Part shown: piece after piece, positions 55,408 through 64,000 of the stretch
Layout of the letters: the number at the start of each line of letters is the position of its first letter
Position numbering within the stretch: the stretch's first letter is position 1
NCBI RefSeq assembly: GCF_000264455.2
Contig: NC_017956.1
Location: forward strand, 479,501-543,500
Reading direction: 5' to 3'
DNA: 64,000 bases
Source: Tistrella mobilis KA081020-065
Lineage (GTDB): Bacteria; Pseudomonadota; Alphaproteobacteria; Tistrellales; Tistrellaceae
Notes under the pieces: model-generated
Seen by the model: only the letters and a program-made list of their open reading frames with translations
The model's database searches: none
Told to the model about the DNA's origin: nothing
Program-made: the position numbers and the translations under genes

Positions 55408-56943
55408 ATGAGCGCGCTCAAGATTCTGGCCATTCAGCTCGGCTTCCATCCCGACTATCCGGATGTGTCGACGCTCGCCACCACCTACAATGACGGCATC
55501 TATTACGTCGCCTCCTTCGTCGCCGATCAGCTCCCCGAGGCACAGCTGGACATGTGCCAGATGTTCTGGGGGGAGAACCCGGCCGATTTTCCGCTGGAGA
55601 GCTACGACGTCATTCTGGTCTCGGCGCTCGCCACCCATTTCTGGTCCAACATCCCGACCCTTGAGACGATCGCCCGGCGGCGGCGCAAGGACTCGCTCAT
55701 GATCATGGGCGGGCCGCATGCGGCTTTCGCCCCGCACGAGGCGCTGAAATATGCCGATGTGGCGGTGATCGGCGAGGGCGAACTGCCGACGCTGGAGTTG
55801 ATCGCCCGTCGCGCCGTGGGCGGCGTCGGCGGCCCGATCGACGACATTCCGAACATCGCCTGGATCGGCGACGACGGCCGGCTCGCCATTTCCGACGTGA
55901 AGCGGTTCGAGAAGGTCTCCACCGCCATCCGCCCGGAGCTGCTGGCGCGGGCGCCGCGGCTGCACTGGGCGACGGTGTCGATGTCGCGCGGCTGCCCCTT
56001 CGACTGCTCGTTCTGCTACGCCATCCGCCTGCTGGGCCGGCGGTTCCGGACCAAGACCGTGCCCGATATCGTGGCCGAGCTGGACGGCATCCATGCCCAG
56101 ACCGGCTGTACCCGGTTCTATGTCACCGATCTCAACTTCACCACCCGGCGCGATTTCTGTCATCAGGTGGCTCAGGCGGTGCGCGACCGGCCCTACAAGT
56201 TCATCTCGATGAGCCGGATCAACCATGCCGACGACATGGATCTGGTGCTGGAGATGAAGGCCTCGGGCTTCGACGAGTATTGCCTGGGCGTGGAATCCGA
56301 AGATCCGGGCGTGCTGCGTGCCTTCAACAAGAAGGTCGATGCCAGCGAGCAGACCGAGCGCCTCTGGCGATTCGCCGAGAACGACGTCTACATCCATTCG
56401 GCGATCATCTTCGGGCTGGAAGCCCAGGATCAGGGCGCCATCCGCCGCACCGCCCGGTGGTGCGCCGATGCCCGGATCGTGCATCCGACCTTCGTTTGCC
56501 TGGCCGAATATCCGTTCCAGAACCTGCTGTTCGGTGCGCGCCAGGACATCGAGGACCACCGGATCATCATGGAGGTTCCGACCTATCAGCACTATTCCTT
56601 CGTCGGCATCTTCCCGCGCCACATGCGCCCCTCCGACCTGCAGCGGGCGATCCTCGACAGCTATGACGTGTTCTTCGAGCGCGCCTTCGAGGTCGAGACC
56701 CGGCCGCAGCGGCGGATGCGTCTGAAATCCTATCAGCGCAGCGTTGCCCAGAGCCGTGGCGGCATGGAACGCCATATCGGCTTCCTCGAGAATCTGGAGA
56801 CGCCCTACTACACCCGCGAGGGCACGCTGAAAGAGGATCTGCTGCTGGGGGATTTCGAGGCCCGGCACGGTGCCACCCGTGACTGGCTGGCCCAGTCGGC
56901 CCGTGGGGCCGAGCCGGCCTTCGCCAAGGCCTATGCCCGCTGA
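55408..56943 (+). CDS. B12-binding-domain radical SAM protein
   Basis: 511 residues. N-terminal cobalamin-type domain (about 1-150) with MGGPHAAFAPHEAL and VIGEGELPTLEL, as in BchE-like and methyltransferase-like enzymes. The radical SAM site is C196-x3-C200-x2-C203 in RGCPFDCSFCYA, then LGVESEDPGVLRAFNKKV. A C-terminal extension of about 110 residues carries conserved-looking aromatic residues. Members of this class methylate unactivated carbons or make ring closures. It lies 114 bases after the first radical SAM gene and 20 before the acyl-AMP ligase. Confidence 0.88.
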   Translation: MSALKILAIQLGFHPDYPDVSTLATTYNDGIYYVASFVADQLPEAQLDMCQMFWGENPADFPLESYDVILVSALATHFWSNIPTLETIARRRRKDSLMIMGGPHAAFAPHEALKYADVAVIGEGELPTLELIARRAVGGVGGPIDDIPNIAWIGDDGRLAISDVKRFEKVSTAIRPELLARAPRLHWATVSMSRGCPFDCSFCYAIRLLGRRFRTKTVPDIVAELDGIHAQTGCTRFYVTDLNFTTRRDFCHQVAQAVRDRPYKFISMSRINHADDMDLVLEMKASGFDEYCLGVESEDPGVLRAFNKKVDASEQTERLWRFAENDVYIHSAIIFGLEAQDQGAIRRTARWCADARIVHPTFVCLAEYPFQNLLFGARQDIEDHRIIMEVPTYQHYSFVGIFPRHMRPSDLQRAILDSYDVFFERAFEVETRPQRRMRLKSYQRSVAQSRGGMERHIGFLENLETPYYTREGTLKEDLLLGDFEARHGATRDWLAQSARGAEPAFAKAYAR

Positions 56944-56963
56944 GCCGCGGAGGCGTGCCCGAG

Positions 56964-58760
56964 ATGACCATGGCGACCTCTCCTGCGGACCCGCATTTCC
57001 GTAGTTTCCATGACGCGTTGCCTGCGGCCACCACCTGGGAGGCGGTGGCCCGTGGGGCCGAGACCGCCCCCCATGGCTTCGCCTTGCGCGTGATCGAACG
57101 CGGCGGCGCCGAGGCGGTGCTGACGCGCGGCGATCTTGCGACGCTCGCCGCCGCCGGCGCCCGGGCTCTGGCGGCGGCCGGCATCGCGGCCGGTGATCGC
57201 ATCGTGCTGGCGCTGCCGGCCTCGCGGCTGTTCCTGGCGCTGCATCTGGGCGCCGGTGCGATCGGTGCCCTGCCGGTGGTCGTGGCCCCGCCCGCCGTGC
57301 CGGTGCCGGATCCCGCCCGCGCCCATCTGGCCGATATCGCCCGCAGGGCGGGCGCCCGGCTGCTGATCGCCGAGGCGGAACCGGCCGCGGCACTCGATGG
57401 CCTGGAGGCGCAGGCCCCCGGATTGACGGTTGCCGCGGCCGACCGGCTGCTGGCGGCGGGGCTGCGTGCAGCCCTGCCGGCGATGACCGCCGATCCCCGC
57501 GGCATTTCGCATCTTCAGCAGACATCGGGATCGACCGGAGCACCCAAGCTCGCGGTGGTGCATCACGACCGGCTCTCGGCCAATCTCGCCCAGATCGCGG
57601 CGGCGATCTGCCGGGGGCCCGAGGGTGTGGGTGGCGATGTTCTGGTCTCGTGGCTGCCGCTCTCCCACGATATGGGGCTGGTCGGGCTCAATTATGCGCT
57701 CCGTTGGGGCGTGCCCATGGTGCTGGCCGATACCGGCGAGTTCGTCCGCAATCCGATGAACTGGCCGGCCTGGATGTCGCGGCACAAGGGGACGCTGTCG
57801 CCGGCGCCCAACAGTGCTTTCCAGATGTGCGCGCGCCTCGCCCGGCTGCGCCCGCCGCGCGGGCTGGACCTCTCGGCCTGGCGGGTGGCGCTGTGCGGGG
57901 CGGAACCGGTTCATGCCCGCACCCTGCAGGATTTCAGCGCCGCCTTCGGCAGCCACGGTTTCGCGCCCGAGACCCTGCGCCCGGTCTATGGCCTGGCCGA
58001 GGCGACGCTGGCGGTGGCGATCCCGCCGGTGGGTGGCTGCGTGACCGACCCGGTCGATGCCGACCGGCTGGCGGCCGAAGGGGTGGCCGCACCGGCGGGA
58101 GACGAAGCCGGGCGCCGGCTCCATGCCGTCACCTTGGGGCCGGCCGTGCCGGGGGCTGCGATCCGCATCACCGCGCCCGACGGCACTGAACTGCCCGAAC
58201 GCCGGGTCGGCGAGATCGAGGTCGCCAGCCCCGCGACCGTCGGTGGCTATTGGCAGGATCCGGCCGAAAGCGCCCGGCTGACCCGGCCTGACGGCTGGCT
58301 GCGCACGGGCGATCTGGGCTATCTGGCCGATGGCCGGCTGCATGTCACCGGCCGGGCCAAGGATCTGCTGATCCTGGGCGGGCGCAATTTCACGCCTGCC
58401 CAGATCGAAGATGTGGCCGAAGCCGCGGCCGATGCCGCGATCACGCCCGCGGTCATCGCGGTCGGCCTCACCGACGAGACCATCGGCACCGAAACCCTGC
58501 ATCTGCTGCTCGACACCCGCCTCGGCCCCGAAGAGGCGCGTCCCGCCATTGCCCAGCGCATCCGCGATGCCCTGGCGGAGGCTTTCGGCCTGACCGGCAT
58601 CGGCACGCATTGGATCGCCGCCGGCCTGGTGCCGCGCACCCCCAGCGGCAAGGTTCAGCGCTTCCGCTGCCGCGAGATCGTGGCAGCGCGCCTGGCGGAC
58701 CGTCAGGCCGCGGCCTCAAAAAACAAGACGACACCCGCCCCAGGGAGGATCACCGGATGA
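56964..58760 (+). CDS. Fatty acyl-AMP ligase (FAAL)
   Basis: 598 residues, ANL superfamily. Motifs TSGSTGAPKL, LPLSHDMGLVG, YGLAEATLAV, RTGDLGYL and TPSGKVQRF. The LPL-HDMG and GLAEATL signatures and the length fit FAALs, which make acyl-adenylates and pass the acyl chain to an acyl carrier protein rather than CoA. GCGGAGG lies ten bases before ATG 56964; GTG 56955 is an alternative. It overlaps the PKS start by ATGA, strongly suggesting it loads a fatty acid starter for the PKS. Confidence 0.92.
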   Translation: MTMATSPADPHFRSFHDALPAATTWEAVARGAETAPHGFALRVIERGGAEAVLTRGDLATLAAAGARALAAAGIAAGDRIVLALPASRLFLALHLGAGAIGALPVVVAPPAVPVPDPARAHLADIARRAGARLLIAEAEPAAALDGLEAQAPGLTVAAADRLLAAGLRAALPAMTADPRGISHLQQTSGSTGAPKLAVVHHDRLSANLAQIAAAICRGPEGVGGDVLVSWLPLSHDMGLVGLNYALRWGVPMVLADTGEFVRNPMNWPAWMSRHKGTLSPAPNSAFQMCARLARLRPPRGLDLSAWRVALCGAEPVHARTLQDFSAAFGSHGFAPETLRPVYGLAEATLAVAIPPVGGCVTDPVDADRLAAEGVAAPAGDEAGRRLHAVTLGPAVPGAAIRITAPDGTELPERRVGEIEVASPATVGGYWQDPAESARLTRPDGWLRTGDLGYLADGRLHVTGRAKDLLILGGRNFTPAQIEDVAEAAADAAITPAVIAVGLTDETIGTETLHLLLDTRLGPEEARPAIAQRIRDALAEAFGLTGIGTHWIAAGLVPRTPSGKVQRFRCREIVAARLADRQAAASKNKTTPAPGRITG

Positions 58761-61700
58761 ATGCGCCCAAGGATATGGCCGCCGCAGAGGCCGCCGCCGT
58801 GGTTTCCTCCGTGGCCGAGCCGGTCGCCATCATCGGCATCGGCTGCCGTCTGCCGGGCGGTGCCTCCAGCCCGGCGGCCTTCTGGTCGCTGCTCCGCAAC
58901 CGGGTGGATGCCATCCGCGAGGTGCCCTCCGATCGCTGGAACGCGGCCCTGTTCCACCATCCTGATCCGGCCTCCCGTCCCGGCACCGTCGGCACCCGCA
59001 TGGGCGGTTTCCTGGACGGCATCGACCGCTTCGACCCAGGCTTCTTCGGCATCTCGCCGCGCGAGGCGCAGCTGATGGATCCCCAGCAGCGCCTGCTGCT
59101 CGAATCGGCCGTCGACGCCCTCGACGATGCCGGGCTGAAGCTTGAAGACATCGACGGCACGGATGTCGGCGTGTTCATCGGCATCGCGGCCTATGACTAT
59201 GCCGAAATCCAGCACGGCATGGCCAATCGCGAGCTGATTTCCGGCCACACCAATACCGGCCTCGCGCTTTCGATCGCCGCCAACCGCATCTCGTATCTTC
59301 TGAACCTCAAGGGGCCGAGCGTTGCGGTCGACACCGCCTGTTCCTCGTCTCTGGTCGCCCTCCACCTCGCCTGTCAGTCGCTGCGATCAGGCGAAAGCCG
59401 GGCGGCGATCGTGGGCGGGGTCAATGCGATCCTGAAGCCGGAGCCGACCATCGGCTTCAGCCGCGCTTCGATGCTGGCGCCGGATGGCCGCTGCAAGACC
59501 TTCGATGCCCGCGCCAACGGCTATACCCGCGGCGAGGGCGCCGGCATCGTCGTGCTGAAGCCGCTCTCGGCCGCGCTTGCCGACGGCGATCCGGTCTATG
59601 GCGTGATCAAGGCCACGGTCGTCAACCAGGACGGCCATACCAACGGCATGACCGTGCCGGGCGAGGATGCCCAGGCGCGCATGCTGGAGACCGCCTATGC
59701 CCGGGCCGGCATCGTGCCTGGCACGCTGCAATACATGGAAGCCCATGGCACCGGCACGCCGGTCGGCGACCCGATCGAGGCCCGCGCGCTCGGCCGCGTG
59801 CTCTCTCAGGGCCGGCCGGATGGCGATCGCTGCCTGGTCGGGTCGGTGAAGACCAATATCGGCCATCTGGAGGCGGCGGCGGGCATTGCCGGGCTGATCA
59901 AGGCGACGCTCGCCCTTCATCACCGGCATGTGCCCTCGAACCTGAATTTCGAGAGCCCCAACCCCGAGATCGATTTCGATGGGCTGAAGCTCGAGGTCGC
60001 GAGCAGCGACCGGCCCTGGCCGGATAACGGCCATCCGCCCCGCGCGGGCGTCAATTCCTTTGGATTCGGCGGCACCAACGCCCATGCGGTGCTGGAAGCG
60101 GCACCCGCCGAAGCCGTGCGCCCGGCCCTGTCGGACGAGGGGGCGCCTGGCATCGCCTCCGATGCCGGCAGGACCGGCGCACCCGTCCTGATCCCGGTCT
60201 CGGCCCGCAGCGCCGAGGCGCTGGCCGAGGCCGCCCGCCACCTGGCGGAGGCGTTGACCGACGAGGCACAGCCGGCCCGGCACCGGCCGCTCGCGGAGGT
60301 CGCCGCCTGGGCGGGCACCCGGCGCAGCCAGCACGATCACCGGCTCGCTGTCGTGGCGGCCGACCATGCCGAGGCGGCGGAACGGCTGCGCGATGCCGCT
60401 GCCGGCACCGCCGGCCCCGGCATCATCGCCGGCCGCGGCCGGGCCCGTTCTGCGCCCGGCAACCCGGTCTATGTCTTCTCGGGCATGGGCCCGCAATGGT
60501 GGGCGATGGGCCGCCAGCTGATCGAGCGCGAACCCCTGTTCCGGGTCGCGATCGAGGAATGCGATGCCCATCTGCGCGCGGCCGGCGCGCCCTGGTCGCT
60601 GATGGACGAGATGTGCCGCGACGAGGCACAGAGCCTGATGGCCGAGACCTATATCTCGCAGCCCTCGAACTTCGCTCTTCAGGTCGGCCTCGCCCGGCTC
60701 TGGAGCCATTGGGGCATCCGGCCCGCGGCCATCGTCGGCCATTCGACCGGCGAGGCGGCCGCCGCACATGTCGCCGGCCAGCTGGACCTCGCCACCGCCT
60801 GCACCGTGATCTATCACCGCTCACGCGTGCAGCAGCGGGCCAGCGGCAAGGGCCGCATGCTGGCGGCGGCGCTGACCGAGGCCGAGGCGCTGGAGCGGAT
60901 CGCCCCCGTGGCCGACCGGGTGTCGATCGCGGCCATGAACGGCCCCGGCATCCTGACGCTCGCGGGCGATGCCGAACCGCTGGAGGCCATCGCGGCGGGC
61001 CTTGCCGCAGAGGGGCGGTTCAACCGCTTCCTGACCGTGGCCGTGCCCTTCCACAGCCACCACATGGATCCGCTGCGCGAGGATCTGGAAGCCTCGCTCG
61101 CCGCGATCCGGCCGGCTGCGGCGGACCTGCCGCTCTATTCCACCGTCACCGGCGATCTGGCGGAGGATCTGCCCTATGACGCCGCCTATTGGTGGCGCAA
61201 TGTCCGCCAGCCGGTGCGCTTCGCCGATGCGATCCGCAGCCTGATCCGCGACGGCCATCGAACCTTCCTGGAGGTCGGGCCGCATCCGGTCATCTCATCC
61301 TCGATCGACGATACCGCGGGCGAGCTGGGCGAGCGGGTGATGACGGCGCATTCGCTCCGCCGCCAGACGGAAGAGCGTGCGGTTCTGCTCGGCAATCTGG
61401 GCCAGCTCTATGCCGCCGGCCACCGGGTCGACTGGCAGGCGGTCTCGGGCGTCGACCGGCTGCGGCCGGTCCGGCTGCCGGCCTATCCCTGGCAGGACAA
61501 GCGCTACTGGCAGGAGGTGGCGGAGAGCCTGGACGGCCGCGCCGGCCTGCCTGCCCATCCCTTCATCGGCCGGCGGATCGCCGCTGGCCTGCCGCTCTAC
61601 GAGATCCGCATCGATCTGGAGCGGCTGCCTTATCTCGCCGACCATGCCGTCGGCGGCTCGGTGCTCTTCCCCGGTGCCGGTTTCATCGAAGCGGCGCTTG

Positions 61701-64000
61701 CGGCCTGGACCGCGGCCATGGGCGCCGTGCCGGCCGCGGTCGAGGATGTGCGCTTCCTGAAGGCCCTGATCCTGGGGGCCGATCGGGCGGTGAAGCTGCA
61801 GGTGGCGCTCGATCCCGCCAGCGGTGGCGCGCGCGTCCTCTCCCGGCCGCTGGGTGAGGACGAGGCGCCGTGGACGCTGCACGCGTCCATGACGCTGAAG
61901 GCTCAGGGGGCGCTCCCGGCTCAGGCCGTGGACCTGGCGGCAGCAGCGGCCCGCTGCATTGACGTCGTGGAGGATCGTGGCTACGGCGCCTTCGCGGCCC
62001 GCGGGCTGAATTACGGCCCGGCCTTCCAGGCCATCGCGGCGCTGTCGCGCGGGCCGGCCGAGGCGCTGGCCCGGCTGACCCTGCCGGCCGCGGCGCGGGC
62101 GGGCGACGGCGCGCCGGATGCCGCGGGCGGCTATCTCTTCCATCCCTCGCTGCTGGATGCCTGTTTCCAGGCGGTGCTGGGCGCGATCGACAGCCGCAGC
62201 GCGGCCGCCGGTGCCTATCTGCCGGTGGCGGTGGAGCGGCTCAGGCTGTCGGGGCCGATCGACGACGGTGCCGAACTCCACGCCCATGCCCGGCTGCTGA
62301 CGCTGAATTCCAGGCAGCTGGATGCCGATATCCGTCTGACCGATGCGGCGGGTCGGGTGCTGGCCGAGGTGCAGGGCTTCTCGTGCATGGCGCTGGATCA
62401 GGCCGAGGGCGGCCGCGGCGCCGGCCGCGACATCGACCGCCGGCTGTTCGCCGAGCATTGGGTGGAGCAGGCGGCGGGCGTCGTGGCGGCGGATCTGCCC
62501 GATCCGGCCGATCTGGTCGACGAAACCCGGCCGATGGTGCTGCCGCTGATCCGCAAGCTCGACCGCGCCGGCTATTATGCCGAGGCGCAGCCGCTGCTCG
62601 ACCGGCTGACCGCCGCCTATGCCGCCCGCGCCTTCGCCGAGCTGGGCATCGACGCCGATGCGCCCGATCCGGCGCGGGTCGATCCCGTTCATCACCGGCT
62701 GCTGGCACGGCTGGCCCAGGTGGTCAGGGCCGAGACGGCGACGGGCCCGTTGCCCGAGCCCGAGGTGCTGGGCGCCGAGATCGACCGCCGTCATGCCGGG
62801 CTTGCGCCTGAGATGGTGCTGATCCGCCGCTGCGGCGAAGCGCTGGCCCGGGTGCTGACCGGGGCGCAGGATCCGCTGGATCTGATCTTCCCCGACGGGT
62901 CGCAGGTCGATGCCGAACGGGTCTATCGCGACAGCCCGAGCTTCGGCACCTATAACCGCATCCTGGAACAGGCGGTCCGCGCCCTGATCGACCGGCTGCC
63001 GGCCGACCGGCCGCTCAGGATCCTGGAGATCGGTGCCGGCACCGGCGCCACCGCCGCCCATCTGCTGCCGGTGCTGCCGGCCAGCCGCACCGATTATGTC
63101 TTCACCGACATTTCCACCGCCTTCACCACCAAGGCCGAGCAGAAGTTCCGCGCCTTCGATTTTGTCCGCTACCGCCTGCTCGACATCGAGAAGGAGCCGG
63201 CGGCCCAGGGCTTCGCGCCGGCGAGCTTCGACCTGGTGGTGGCGACCGACGCGCTTCACGCGACCCGGGCGATCGACACCGCAATTGCCCATGCCGCCGG
63301 TCTGCTCCGTCCGGGCGGGTTGATGGCGCTGGTCGAGCTGACCGCGCCGCCGCCCTGGTTCGATCTGGTCTTCGGCATGCTCAAGGGCTGGTGGGCCTTC
63401 GACGACGCCGGAACCCGTCCCGATCATGCCTGCATGACCCTGCCGGCCTGGGAAGCGGCGCTCATGCGCGCCGGCTGCCCGGCGGTGGCGGCGCTCGACG
63501 ACCGCGAGGATGGCGGGGCGACCGTTCACAGCGTCATCCTGGCCCGGCGGTCGACCACCGAGACCGCCCGGACTACCGGCGAGGCGCCGGCGGCCGAGAC
63601 CGACGAGTTGGATGCTCTGCTGGGGCTCAGCACCATCACCCGGGCAAAGCCCGGCTGGCTGGTGCTGGCCGATGGTCGTGGTGTCGGTGCGGCGGTTGCC
63701 GCAGCGCTTGAGGCGCGCGGCCATCCCGTGAGCACCGTGACGGCCGGCGAGGTTGCCGACATCCGTGGCCTGGTGGACCGGGCGCTGATGGATCTGCCCG
63801 AGGTGGGCGGCATCCTGCATCTCTGGTCGCTCGATGCCGGCCCGACCGAAGCGGCCGACATGACGGCCGTGGAGGCACGTGGTGCTGCGGTCCTGATGGA
63901 GCTGGTCCAGGCGGTGACCGATCCGAGTTTCGGCAATCCGCCACGCCTGGTGCTGGCGACTTCGGGTGCCCGGCGGGTGCGGCCCGACGATCCGGCCCCC
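58757..64000 (+). CDS. Highly reducing-type type I polyketide synthase, 3' truncated
   Basis: At least 1748 residues; the frame is open to the window end. Ketosynthase about 20-445 with active C195 (DTACSSSL), H330 (EAHGTGTP) and H370 (GHLEAAAG). Acyltransferase about 570-880 with S663 in GHSTGE; VPFHSHH around H766 is of the malonyl-type FH class. Dehydratase about 930-1220 with H963 in HAVGGSVLFP and D1134 in DACFQ. C-methyltransferase about 1290-1570 with LEIGAGTG at 1423-1430. A structural ketoreductase-like region starts near 1610. No loading or carrier domain precedes the ketosynthase. The order resembles iterative reducing synthases. ATG 58757 overlaps the ligase stop. Confidence 0.95.
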   Translation, partial: MNAPKDMAAAEAAAVVSSVAEPVAIIGIGCRLPGGASSPAAFWSLLRNRVDAIREVPSDRWNAALFHHPDPASRPGTVGTRMGGFLDGIDRFDPGFFGISPREAQLMDPQQRLLLESAVDALDDAGLKLEDIDGTDVGVFIGIAAYDYAEIQHGMANRELISGHTNTGLALSIAANRISYLLNLKGPSVAVDTACSSSLVALHLACQSLRSGESRAAIVGGVNAILKPEPTIGFSRASMLAPDGRCKTFDARANGYTRGEGAGIVVLKPLSAALADGDPVYGVIKATVVNQDGHTNGMTVPGEDAQARMLETAYARAGIVPGTLQYMEAHGTGTPVGDPIEARALGRVLSQGRPDGDRCLVGSVKTNIGHLEAAAGIAGLIKATLALHHRHVPSNLNFESPNPEIDFDGLKLEVASSDRPWPDNGHPPRAGVNSFGFGGTNAHAVLEAAPAEAVRPALSDEGAPGIASDAGRTGAPVLIPVSARSAEALAEAARHLAEALTDEAQPARHRPLAEVAAWAGTRRSQHDHRLAVVAADHAEAAERLRDAAAGTAGPGIIAGRGRARSAPGNPVYVFSGMGPQWWAMGRQLIEREPLFRVAIEECDAHLRAAGAPWSLMDEMCRDEAQSLMAETYISQPSNFALQVGLARLWSHWGIRPAAIVGHSTGEAAAAHVAGQLDLATACTVIYHRSRVQQRASGKGRMLAAALTEAEALERIAPVADRVSIAAMNGPGILTLAGDAEPLEAIAAGLAAEGRFNRFLTVAVPFHSHHMDPLREDLEASLAAIRPAAADLPLYSTVTGDLAEDLPYDAAYWWRNVRQPVRFADAIRSLIRDGHRTFLEVGPHPVISSSIDDTAGELGERVMTAHSLRRQTEERAVLLGNLGQLYAAGHRVDWQAVSGVDRLRPVRLPAYPWQDKRYWQEVAESLDGRAGLPAHPFIGRRIAAGLPLYEIRIDLERLPYLADHAVGGSVLFPGAGFIEAALAAWTAAMGAVPAAVEDVRFLKALILGADRAVKLQVALDPASGGARVLSRPLGEDEAPWTLHASMTLKAQGALPAQAVDLAAAAARCIDVVEDRGYGAFAARGLNYGPAFQAIAALSRGPAEALARLTLPAAARAGDGAPDAAGGYLFHPSLLDACFQAVLGAIDSRSAAAGAYLPVAVERLRLSGPIDDGAELHAHARLLTLNSRQLDADIRLTDAAGRVLAEVQGFSCMALDQAEGGRGAGRDIDRRLFAEHWVEQAAGVVAADLPDPADLVDETRPMVLPLIRKLDRAGYYAEAQPLLDRLTAAYAARAFAELGIDADAPDPARVDPVHHRLLARLAQVVRAETATGPLPEPEVLGAEIDRRHAGLAPEMVLIRRCGEALARVLTGAQDPLDLIFPDGSQVDAERVYRDSPSFGTYNRILEQAVRALIDRLPADRPLRILEIGAGTGATAAHLLPVLPASRTDYVFTDISTAFTTKAEQKFRAFDFVRYRLLDIEKEPAAQGFAPASFDLVVATDALHATRAIDTAIAHAAGLLRPGGLMALVELTAPPPWFDLVFGMLKGWWAFDDAGTRPDHACMTLPAWEAALMRAGCPAVAALDDREDGGATVHSVILARRSTTETARTTGEAPAAETDELDALLGLSTITRAKPGWLVLADGRGVGAAVAAALEARGHPVSTVTAGEVADIRGLVDRALMDLPEVGGILHLWSLDAGPTEAADMTAVEARGAAVLMELVQAVTDPSFGNPPRLVLATSGARRVRPDDPAP

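Noticed and set aside
55093-57543. 816-residue open frame on the minus strand across the radical SAM and ligase genes
   Set aside because: Overlaps three genes with clear motifs on the other strand; low-complexity Arg/Pro/Gly composition and no recognisable domain.
61295-63820. 841-residue open frame on the minus strand across the PKS
   Set aside because: Antisense to DH and methyltransferase domains that keep intact motifs; shadow of third-position GC bias.

Overview
The window is a GC-rich, densely coded stretch of a Gram-negative chromosome. OmpW and LPS-heptose genes, many twin-arginine and lipoprotein signals, FNR/FixK-type boxes and an FMN riboswitch before a lone lumazine synthase all suggest an alphaproteobacterium, perhaps Rhodospirillales or Tistrella-like. 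That placement is an inference from gene content and was not tested. I saw no rRNA or tRNA genes, CRISPR array, insertion sequence or prophage.

Left part (1-16.9 kb): a phosphotransferase cut by the window edge; a polyamine-type ABC importer (ATPase, Tat-exported binding protein, two permeases) ending in a histidinol-dehydrogenase-like enzyme; an AraC regulator; ompW divergent from hemN with two FNR/FixK-type sites between them; a haloalkane dehalogenase; a LysE-type exporter; the glpD-glpK glycerol pair behind a likely GlpR operator; a TPR protein; and a lipoprotein.

Middle (17-30.8 kb): a complete potassium-ATPase locus (a small membrane peptide, kdpF, A, B, C, then the sensor pair kdpD, E) closed by a strong hairpin that also ends a facing operon. 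That operon has a LysR regulator and a cobalt-type nitrile hydratase (alpha, beta, accessory), in which alpha starts with a His-rich leader. A truncated haemoglobin, an L,D-transpeptidase lipoprotein and a DUF2272 lipoprotein follow.

Right-middle (30.9-53.5 kb): a metabolic and regulatory mosaic. It holds arsC; a GntR regulator divergent from an L-lactate-dehydrogenase-like enzyme, with a palindromic operator between; an isocitrate-lyase-superfamily enzyme; two paralogous branched-chain/urea-type binding proteins with no transporter beside either; a PepSY/OB-fold two-component module with a PhoP-like direct-repeat box; a two-subunit molybdenum hydroxylase with an AraC regulator; an acyl-CoA ligase, binding protein and MarR group with a palindromic operator; panC; an MFS transporter; FMN-riboswitch-controlled ribH; gmhB; and an enoyl-CoA hydratase/isomerase.

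Right end (53.9-64 kb): the likely undescribed system. Two B12-type radical SAM enzymes, a fatty acyl-AMP ligase and a large type I polyketide synthase lie on one strand, the last two overlapping by ATGA. The PKS reads KS-AT-DH-C-methyltransferase-(start of a reductive region) and runs off the window. This looks like a lipo-polyketide cluster in which the ligase supplies an activated fatty acid and the radical enzymes modify the chain.
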